Assembly (NCBI GenBank): GCA_051880395.1
Contig: JBJENW010000166.1
Coordinates: 1-12,971, forward strand
Length of the DNA stretch: 12,971 bases
Source: JBJENW01 sp051880395
GTDB taxonomy: Bacteria; Bacillota; Clostridia; Lachnospirales; Lachnospiraceae
Direction: 5' to 3'
The stretch's first letter is position 1, and each line of letters starts with the position of its first letter. A program made the position numbers and the translations under genes. Below, one piece after another: positions 7,455 through 12,971 of this stretch. A model generated the notes under the pieces. That model was given only the letters and a program-made list of their open reading frames with translations, searched no databases and was not told the DNA's origin.

Positions 7455-7617
7455 TGTACTCTCGGAGTCTCTTTGTGCTTGATTTTGTGAGATGATTTTT
7501 TGTCAGATGTGCACAAATTTATGAGGCGTACGTGGAACGTACGTTGATTAAATTTGTGTGCATCTGGCGGAAAATCAGCCGCAAAAGCAGGCGCAAGGGA
7601 GATTCCGAGAGTACATT
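7453..7617 (+). ncRNA. Long near-perfect RNA hairpin between cistrons
   Basis: The whole gap between the Thg1-like gene and the next ribosome binding site folds on itself. Pairings are 7453-7471 with 7599-7617, 7472-7481 with 7588-7597, 7483-7489 with 7580-7586, 7493-7509 with 7561-7577, 7510-7521 with 7549-7560, and 7525-7533 with 7537-7545, capped by a GGA triloop (7534-7536). By hand count this gives about 74 pairs, of which 12 are G.U. Interruptions are one A.G mismatch, a 3x2 loop, a 3x3 loop and one bulged G. The G.U pairs exist only in + strand RNA; on the other strand they would be A.C mismatches. The stem begins inside the upstream stop codon. Possible roles are a substrate or guide RNA for the encoded enzymes, an RNase III processing site, or control of downstream expression. 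Confidence 0.85.
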
Positions 7618-7638
7618 TTAAAGAAAAGGAGAATTGAA

Positions 7639-8073
7639 ATGAAGATTAGAAGTGATTATGTAACAAATTCAAGCAGCAGTAGTTTTGTTATTGCATATAA
7701 ATCTTTTCCGGATATAGACGAAGAGACATTAACAAAGTATCCGCTTTTAAAGAACTATAAGAATTTGCTTGAGGATATTTTGTTAACAGCAGGTTCTTTT
7801 GATACATCAAGCGGAACTGTGTCAAGAACCAGAGAAGAATTTGATGAAGAGTTTGTATCAACATATGGCAGAAATGGAGAGAGTACAGTAGAACGCATTT
7901 TGGAAGACGATGAAGAGTTGGCAGATTTTTATCATGACGCAGTCGAGTATTTGGAAAAAGGATATTGTATTTTGGATAAATCAGTAGGATATGATGATTC
8001 ATCTTTTGTAGATATTCTTCGTGTACTTGCAGAAGATGAAGCAATCGATATTATTTCTGAGGAGGAAATGTAA
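7639..8073 (+). CDS. Small acidic protein with N-terminal RSDYVTNSSSSSF motif
   Basis: This 144-residue protein begins with RSDYVTNSSSSSF at residues 4-16. From memory, a closely similar N-terminal phrase (R-x-D-F/Y-V-T-N-S-S-S-S-S-F) opens many otherwise unrelated bacterial hypothetical proteins; its role is unknown to me. The rest is strongly acidic, with runs such as EDDEEL and SEEEM at the end, and resembles no family I know. There is no signal peptide or membrane span. AAAAGGAG (7624-7631) gives a 7-base spacing to the ATG; an in-frame ATG at 7558 lies within the hairpin and is unlikely. It sits just after the long hairpin and before a radical SAM gene, so it could be a modified substrate. 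This stretch is more AT-rich than the genes before it. Confidence 0.8.
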   Translation: MKIRSDYVTNSSSSSFVIAYKSFPDIDEETLTKYPLLKNYKNLLEDILLTAGSFDTSSGTVSRTREEFDEEFVSTYGRNGESTVERILEDDEELADFYHDAVEYLEKGYCILDKSVGYDDSSFVDILRVLAEDEAIDIISEEEM

Positions 8074-8184
8074 AGGCTGCAAAAAACTTGTCAGTCCAGT
8101 GGATTGAGCGAGGGATTTTGATGTAAATTGTATTTTGAATTTTAAAGACGTGTGGAAAATTTATGAAAAAATGGAGGTTATAAA
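8074..8184 (+). other. Intergenic gap with a short hairpin
   Basis: This 111-base AT-rich gap separates the small acidic protein gene and the radical SAM gene. A 6-bp hairpin pairs CAGTCC with GGATTG around 8094-8108, with one G.U pair. There is no T tract, so it is not an intrinsic terminator. A good GGAGGT at 8173-8178 serves the next gene. I see no open reading frame with a ribosome binding site. Confidence 0.4.
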
Positions 8185-9249
8185 ATGATCAAAAAATATG
8201 ACAAGAAAAACAAATTCGTATCTGTCTTTCACCCGGATACAGGTTTTTATCTAAGAAGTGGAATTCTGGAAAATGGAAAAGACACAGGAATTGATCCTTT
8301 TATGGCATCCTTTCCGGAATTGCTCGATATCGGGATTATGCAAACGTGTGTGTGTAGCCACAAATGCAATGTCGATTGTTATCAGAGAGCCATTGACCGG
8401 ACCGGTAACAATATGTCGGTCGAAGATTTTGAATCTATTTTAAAACAAGGCAAAGGCAAATTGTTTCAAGTGGCATTAGGCGGGGCCGGTGATGTCGATA
8501 CGCATGAAAATTTCGAGGAAATTGTAAAGCTGTGCAGAGAATATGATATTGTACCAAACTTTACAACAAGTGGAATTCTTCTGACAAAAGAAAAAGCTGA
8601 AATCTGCAAGAAATACTGTGGGGCTGTTGCCGTATCAGAGCATTTTGCGGATTATACAAATCGGGCATTAGATTTGCTGATGAAAGCCGGTGTGAAAACG
8701 AATATCCATTATGTATTGAGCAATAAGAGCATTGATACGGCGATTGATCGATTGAAAAATAACAGTTTTAAGCGTGGAATAAATGCCGTTGTGTTTCTCT
8801 TGTACAAGCCGGTAGGTCTTGGTGTCGAGGAGAATATGCTAAAGGCAGATGATCCAAGGGTAAAAGAATTCTTTGAATTGATTGACAAGGGAACGTATCA
8901 TCACAAAATCGGCTTTGATAGCTGCTCTTGTTCCGGAATCGTAAATTTTTCTGACAATATCAATCCCGACAGCCTGGATTATTGTGAAGGCGCAAGATTT
9001 TCCGCTTATATTGATGCAGATGGAAACATGATGCCCTGCTCTTTTGCCAATCAGAACAGCGATTGGTTTGTGAGCTTAAGAGAACATACCATTCAGGAGG
9101 CATGGGACAGTGAAATCTTTGAGAAGTTTCGGTATTCATTGAGAAACTCTTGTGGTGGGTGTAAGAATCGGGCTAATTGTGCGGGTGGTTGTCCGCTCGT
9201 CAATCAGATTACGTTATGCAATAGAAAAGAAAGAAAATTTGTATCATGA
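8185..9249 (+). CDS. Radical SAM/SPASM-domain protein
   Basis: This 354-residue enzyme has a radical SAM core and a C-terminal SPASM-type cysteine region. The N-terminal cluster is C55-x-C57-x3-C61-x3-C65, not the standard C-x3-C-x2-C. It is followed by GGAGD (99-103), which occupies the place of the SAM-binding GGE motif. C-terminal cysteines C267, C285, C323, C326, C332, C336 and C345, including CGGCKNRANCAGGC, fit auxiliary Fe-S clusters. SPASM proteins often modify ribosomally made peptides or enzymes by radical chemistry. No obvious precursor peptide is adjacent; the serine-rich N-terminus of the upstream small protein is one candidate target. GGAGGT is well placed before the ATG. The next gene starts 74 bases later. 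Confidence 0.9.
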   Translation: MIKKYDKKNKFVSVFHPDTGFYLRSGILENGKDTGIDPFMASFPELLDIGIMQTCVCSHKCNVDCYQRAIDRTGNNMSVEDFESILKQGKGKLFQVALGGAGDVDTHENFEEIVKLCREYDIVPNFTTSGILLTKEKAEICKKYCGAVAVSEHFADYTNRALDLLMKAGVKTNIHYVLSNKSIDTAIDRLKNNSFKRGINAVVFLLYKPVGLGVEENMLKADDPRVKEFFELIDKGTYHHKIGFDSCSCSGIVNFSDNINPDSLDYCEGARFSAYIDADGNMMPCSFANQNSDWFVSLREHTIQEAWDSEIFEKFRYSLRNSCGGCKNRANCAGGCPLVNQITLCNRKERKFVS

Positions 9250-9310
9250 TAAATGCAAATAGAAGGAATTACGATGAAGCAGCAAAAGGTTTGAGTCGTT
9301 TGGGGTAGGA

Positions 9311-9316
9311 AAGGAG
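9311..9316 (+). promoter_or_regulatory. Ribosome binding site deciding the start at 9324
   Basis: AAGGAG lies only one base before an in-frame ATG at 9318 but 7 bases before the ATG at 9324, so 9324 is the likelier start. Confidence 0.65.
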
Positions 9317-9323
9317 TATGGAA

Positions 9324-10277
9324 ATGTGTAGAAATGAAAAAGTGACAAACAGCTTAAAACAAAGATTTTGCAAAGACCGGAAATTATCCATACAGGTTTA
9401 TCGAGAACCATATTTCAGCGAGCGAATCGAACTGCTCGGAGCCGGGCAGGACTACAGGGAATTTGAAAATCTGTTAGAAGAAAAATTCGAGAACGATCAA
9501 GAAACATATTTTGCGTATGCGGATGAACTACAGGAAAAAATAATTGCATACATCAAAAATTCAGAGACATTTATCGCATTGAATAAAGATGATATGAATC
9601 AGTATGCCGTAGATACAAATGTGCGAAAAGGAAATGTATTTGGGGAAGCATATGAAGGGAAAAAAATGCTCAGCATTGATCTGGCAAAAGCAAATTTTAG
9701 CGCACTCGTATATTACGGAAAGCTGAAAGACAAACCGTTTCATCACAATAGTTATTCCTGGGAAGAGTTCATGAAACAATTTACGGATATTTCGTATTTT
9801 GCCCGTTCCAAATATCTTCGACAGGTTGTATTTGGAAATTGTAATCCGAAACGACAGATCACATTTGAGAAATATATCATGAGCATTGTTTTAAAAGAAT
9901 TGCAATTCCATGTAAATGTGGAACATGCAATGATTGCTTTTTACAATGATGAGATTGTATTCGATGCCGATCTGTTGTCGGAGGATGAGATTTTAACTTT
10001 GAAAAATAAAGTATTGGAATTATCCGAACACATGATACCACTGCACTATGAGCTGTTTGAAATCGGACATGTCTTAAATACCAAAACATACATGAAAAAA
10101 ATGATAGATTCAAATAACGGGAAAACATTGGAACTGAAATGCAACAATCCGATCGAAACCATTTTGATTCAGCGAAAATTGCATGGAGAAGAGATTCGGG
10201 AGACAGATAAAGTGTTTATGAGTGAATATGGTTTGGCTGAATTGCTGCATGTGCCGGAGATAGAATTGCCGTTTTAG
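9324..10277 (+). CDS. Unrecognised protein with family A polymerase-like motifs
   Basis: This protein of about 317 residues is not one I can assign. Counting from the alternative ATG at 9318, three conserved-looking blocks appear in order. The first is SIDLAKANFSAL (119-130), the second SKYLRQVVFGNCNPKRQ (164-180), and the third FYNDEIVFD (208-216). They recall motif A (a catalytic Asp), motif B (basic residues then FG) and motif C (H-D-E-x-V-F-E) of family A DNA polymerases, with His replaced by Asn. The A-to-B distance is similar to Pol I, while B-to-C is much shorter, so this would be a miniature or divergent palm protein. No signal peptide or membrane span is seen. Its neighbours are the radical SAM gene upstream and another unrecognised gene 71 bases downstream. 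The polymerase link is a motif impression. Confidence 0.75.
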   Translation: MCRNEKVTNSLKQRFCKDRKLSIQVYREPYFSERIELLGAGQDYREFENLLEEKFENDQETYFAYADELQEKIIAYIKNSETFIALNKDDMNQYAVDTNVRKGNVFGEAYEGKKMLSIDLAKANFSALVYYGKLKDKPFHHNSYSWEEFMKQFTDISYFARSKYLRQVVFGNCNPKRQITFEKYIMSIVLKELQFHVNVEHAMIAFYNDEIVFDADLLSEDEILTLKNKVLELSEHMIPLHYELFEIGHVLNTKTYMKKMIDSNNGKTLELKCNNPIETILIQRKLHGEEIRETDKVFMSEYGLAELLHVPEIELPF

Positions 10278-10348
10278 CCGAAAGCAACGGATATGGGAAT
10301 CTCTTTTCAGAGCATACATGTTGTCATATGGGATAGGAGGATTAAAAA

Positions 10349-11074
10349 ATGATTCAATTATGTGACTGGTATCTGGAAGAGGAAAACTATATCAGTAAAG
10401 AATGGCGTATGGATAACGGTATGTTCGAACTGCCACGAGATGTTTTCGCATATGGTTGTGTCTTTGACCACCCAAATTCCAGATTTTATGATGGCAAAAG
10501 GATTCATACGAGCGCAGTAAAAAAGATTTGCCTGGATTCTTCGAAAAACCGTTGGATTCTGCTGACGAAGTCCGACCATACCTATGAGTTATTGTTTTCG
10601 GAAATGAATCTGGAGCGGTTCGAAACCACGCAGAGCTGTTTTGGGCAATTAGAGGTAGCATCACCGGACATTGCCGTATATCAATCTTGCAGACAGAAAG
10701 AAGAAAAAAAGCTGCTTTCTCGTATTTCGGCTTTCCTTGAGAATGAGCATCTGTATCTGCTTTTATATGGAGTTTATCCACAAAAAGCGATTTATAAAAA
10801 TAAGGCAGGAGAGCTTGAACATTTTTCAATCGAGCAACTGCCAGCATCACGAACGTTTCAAATTACAGATACCAAAGGCGAAGTGGTGCTTCGGTATCGT
10901 GTGGATCTGATGTTTATCATCCTGGAATATTGGTCTGAAACCATACAGGCATTGCAGATGGAATGCCGGGGACAGATTGAAGTATCCCAAAAAAACAGAC
11001 AGATACTGCTTCGCAAGGAAGATCGAACGATTCTAAGACGAGAGGAATGGGAAAAAATTTACGAAGATAAATAG
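10349..11074 (+). CDS. Unrecognised 241-residue protein
   Basis: I do not recognise this protein. The N-terminal half alternates short beta-like segments with charged turns and many aromatic residues. The middle is helical (KEEKKLLSRISAFLENEHLYLLLYGVY), and the C-terminus is basic and acidic without clear motifs. There is no signal peptide or membrane span. AGGAGG at 10335-10340 gives an 8-base spacing, so the start is firm. A short 19-codon frame (10293-10352) ends in an ATGA overlap with this start, but it lacks its own ribosome binding site. The gene lies between the polymerase-like gene and a large ATPase gene 44 bases downstream. It is probably co-transcribed with them, and no function can be given. 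Confidence 0.75.
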   Translation: MIQLCDWYLEEENYISKEWRMDNGMFELPRDVFAYGCVFDHPNSRFYDGKRIHTSAVKKICLDSSKNRWILLTKSDHTYELLFSEMNLERFETTQSCFGQLEVASPDIAVYQSCRQKEEKKLLSRISAFLENEHLYLLLYGVYPQKAIYKNKAGELEHFSIEQLPASRTFQITDTKGEVVLRYRVDLMFIILEYWSETIQALQMECRGQIEVSQKNRQILLRKEDRTILRREEWEKIYEDK

Positions 11075-11118
11075 GTTGATTCATTCATACAAGTTGCAAA
11101 GTGGTGAGGAGGAATCGT

Positions 11119-12971
11119 ATGCATCCAATTTATAGTGATTTTAAAGAAATAAGAAAACGACCGGATTTTGTCGACCGGACAGAAAGTTTGAAATATTTGC
11201 AGTCACATTATAATGGCAGAATTTTACAGGGGCCTCAGGGATGTGGAAAATCTACTTATCTGTCAATGGTTGCATATTGGCTTGATAACAAAGAGGATGC
11301 TTCCGAAGTGTTTGCTGGTACAGCATTTGAAGCAACAGAATGTTACCGCGAGGAAAAAAATCGATATCCGGTGATCGCGATGACGTTTCGTGATTTTCAT
11401 GCACATTGTTTTTCTGATGCAGTTTCCTATCTGGGGCAAAAAATGCGGGAAGTTTATTATAAATTTATGCCGGAACTTTTAAAGAAAGACTGGAAGAATG
11501 CAGGGAAAAGTGCAGAGATTCTGCTGGGTAGTAAGGACGAATCAGTGATACAGGATAGTCTGAGACATCTGATCCGGAACTTGAAAGATCCGGTGGTCTT
11601 GCTGGATGATATGCATCGGCTTTGTACGGTAGCGAACAGATTTGGGTACGGAAAACAGATGCAGAAATATATACAGAAATGGTGTGTAGATGCATACACC
11701 ATGGAAAATCATGTGGCATTGTTCTTAGGCATGCAGGAGCCGGATAAAGGGTGGTTCGGTTCAGATTTGATAGATTGGGATTCGGTTTCGGAGGAAAGGA
11801 TGGCTTTCCGTGGGAGAAATATTGATTTGGATGATTCCAAAGGAGCTTTTTTTCGTCCGCTTACTCATATGAAAGAAAATACTACACAGACATTTGCACC
11901 TTTGATGTCGTCTTTTGTTTTGGATGAAACAGCGATTCGTATGCTTGTGGATTGCAGAAAAGAGTATCTGATGAAAACATTGGAAGAAGAAAAGGAGAAA
12001 TGTTTTCAGGAACTGAAAGATTACAAAAAGCGTCAAAGCGAGCATATGGAACCGATTGAGATAAAATTTCCGACCATTTGTAATATGCCTGAATTGCCAA
12101 AGAATAAGAATTATCGCATACGAAACAATTATTTGCAGATTTTATATCAGGTATATTTGAAACAGGAAGGTGAATCCGGTGCGGTATATCATGCGATGAT
12201 GCATATTCAAGATCAAAAGGAAATGAAGGAACAGCAGGAGATGGAAGCTATCTCGATGCTGGAGGAATCGTTTTCCAAAAAGTACAGAAGACTGTATGAT
12301 TTTTTCGGGGATATCGAGAATAAAAAAGGAGAAAACTGGCTGACAAAACGTTTGAAAGGCCGCATGGCGGACTGGGACAGTAATTATTCTGCAGACTACA
12401 CCGGATATGGAATGCAGCTGAAAATTTGGCCGGTAACGGAAAGAAAAGAAGAGATTTATTTTTCGGATGCCGATTATGTAAAAGTATATCTTTCCACTCG
12501 GAATGAAGATCGCTATCAGATTTTTTTTGAAGCACTTGACAGTATGCTTGAAAAAGCAAGCCATAAATTTGCAGCAAAAGTAGCAGAGTGCCAGCGGGAC
12601 GATGCGATTTGTATTTGGGTACATCAGGAAGATTTGCATGTAATGGATGCATTTGCAGAGACGCATAAGGAAAAATTGTCGAGATCATGCCTGTTTTTGG
12701 CTTATCGGGGAAAGCTTGGAATGAGTCGGGAACCAGGAAGCGGTTTTAGTCATATGAAAGCACAGGAAGAGTTGTTTGTTTCTTATTTTGAGTTTGCCGA
12801 GATTGCAGAGAGACCAGTGGAGCTCTATGATGCCTATCAATTTCTGATTGATCGGTGGAATGGATTATATGACAAGTCAGATGACATAGATTATAACAAG
12901 CCGACGATGCAGATGGTGTTGGTCCTTTTGGAGACATTAGAGAGTATCATTTTAGACCGCGAGGTGAGAGG
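11119..12971 (+). CDS. P-loop ATPase with HopA1-like C-terminal region (partial)
   Basis: The frame is open from the ATG at 11119 (AGGAGGAA just upstream) to the window edge: 617 complete codons, C-terminus missing. The N-terminus (YSDFKEIRKRPDFVDRTESL) followed by Walker A GPQGCGKST (38-46) and Walker B PVVLLDD (158-164) resembles predicted AAA-ATPases of the PF09820 type, which start with a DF-x-x-IR ... VDKT phrase. Residues about 280-400 are helical and charged. Residues about 450-560 recall HopA1-family domains: VYLS (456-459), FAAKV (484-488), RDDAICIWV (493-501), then LGMSREPGSGFS (533-544), which resembles the DPG-x-G-x-SF end of that family. HopA1-like proteins include Thr/Ser-phosphate lyases of class V lanthipeptide pathways, so a modifying activity is possible. 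The HopA1 match is from memory and tentative. Confidence 0.8.
   Translation, partial: MHPIYSDFKEIRKRPDFVDRTESLKYLQSHYNGRILQGPQGCGKSTYLSMVAYWLDNKEDASEVFAGTAFEATECYREEKNRYPVIAMTFRDFHAHCFSDAVSYLGQKMREVYYKFMPELLKKDWKNAGKSAEILLGSKDESVIQDSLRHLIRNLKDPVVLLDDMHRLCTVANRFGYGKQMQKYIQKWCVDAYTMENHVALFLGMQEPDKGWFGSDLIDWDSVSEERMAFRGRNIDLDDSKGAFFRPLTHMKENTTQTFAPLMSSFVLDETAIRMLVDCRKEYLMKTLEEEKEKCFQELKDYKKRQSEHMEPIEIKFPTICNMPELPKNKNYRIRNNYLQILYQVYLKQEGESGAVYHAMMHIQDQKEMKEQQEMEAISMLEESFSKKYRRLYDFFGDIENKKGENWLTKRLKGRMADWDSNYSADYTGYGMQLKIWPVTERKEEIYFSDADYVKVYLSTRNEDRYQIFFEALDSMLEKASHKFAAKVAECQRDDAICIWVHQEDLHVMDAFAETHKEKLSRSCLFLAYRGKLGMSREPGSGFSHMKAQEELFVSYFEFAEIAERPVELYDAYQFLIDRWNGLYDKSDDIDYNKPTMQMVLVLLETLESIILDREVR

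Noticed and set aside
7453..7617. The long inverted repeat as a MITE or other transposable element.
   Set aside because: No clear target-site duplication is seen, and the imperfections are G.U pairs on one strand only, which favours a functional RNA.
7558..7638. An upstream in-frame start extending the NSSSSSF protein by 27 residues.
   Set aside because: It lies inside the hairpin without a ribosome binding site. The ATG at 7639 has AAAAGGAG at ideal spacing and places the known-looking motif at the N-terminus.
9274..9294. A six-codon frame after AAGGAA in the gap behind the radical SAM gene.
   Set aside because: It is too short to support as a gene or precursor peptide, and nothing else distinguishes it.
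10293..10352. A 19-codon frame ending in an ATGA overlap with the gene at 10349.
   Set aside because: It has no ribosome binding site of its own and its composition shows no coding signal. The overlap may be chance.
11457..12937. Several minus-strand frames opposite the large ATPase gene.
   Set aside because: The + strand carries a continuous 617-codon frame with Walker motifs. The minus-strand frames are its shadows and lack ribosome binding sites.

Overview
The window looks like chromosomal accessory DNA from a low-to-mid GC Firmicute, probably a gut clostridium of the Lachnospiraceae type. This rests on strong AGGAGG-type ribosome binding sites, A-rich codon use and protein style. No 16S or other marker is present, so the assignment is inference. 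Every convincing gene is on the + strand, mostly with short gaps or overlaps, so the window reads as one long polycistronic locus. It is open at the right-hand end.

Bases 1-332 hold no convincing gene. They contain an extended -10 promoter (74-102), a structured RNA of about 150 nt and an intrinsic terminator (222-257). This is either a free small RNA or an attenuating leader for the operon. From 333 to 5523 there is a tight block: a Sel1-repeat protein, two unrecognised proteins, a VWA protein with a degenerate metallopeptidase-like N-terminus, a MoxR-like AAA+ ATPase and another unrecognised protein. Two RNA-end enzymes follow: a DRB0094/Rnl5-type RNA ligase with all nucleotidyltransferase motifs, and a Thg1-like 3'-to-5' nucleotide-adding enzyme.

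Between the Thg1-like gene and the next gene lies a near-continuous 165-nt hairpin (7453-7617) of about 74 base pairs. Twelve of these are G.U pairs that work only in the + strand RNA. This indicates selection for an RNA duplex rather than a DNA palindrome.

Downstream is a second set of genes: a small acidic protein starting with an RSDYVTNSSSSSF motif, a radical SAM/SPASM protein with unusual cysteine spacing, a protein whose motifs recall a miniature family A polymerase, an unrecognised protein, and a large P-loop ATPase with a HopA1-like C-terminal region, cut by the window edge.

A working model (inference) is an RNA repair or RNA-based conflict system. The AAA+/VWA pair would act as a remodelling machine, the ligase and Thg1-like enzyme would rebuild and seal RNA, and the hairpin RNA would be a substrate, guide or damage sensor. 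The radical SAM and HopA1-like proteins hint at an added peptide- or protein-modifying arm, possibly acting on the serine-rich N-terminal motif.
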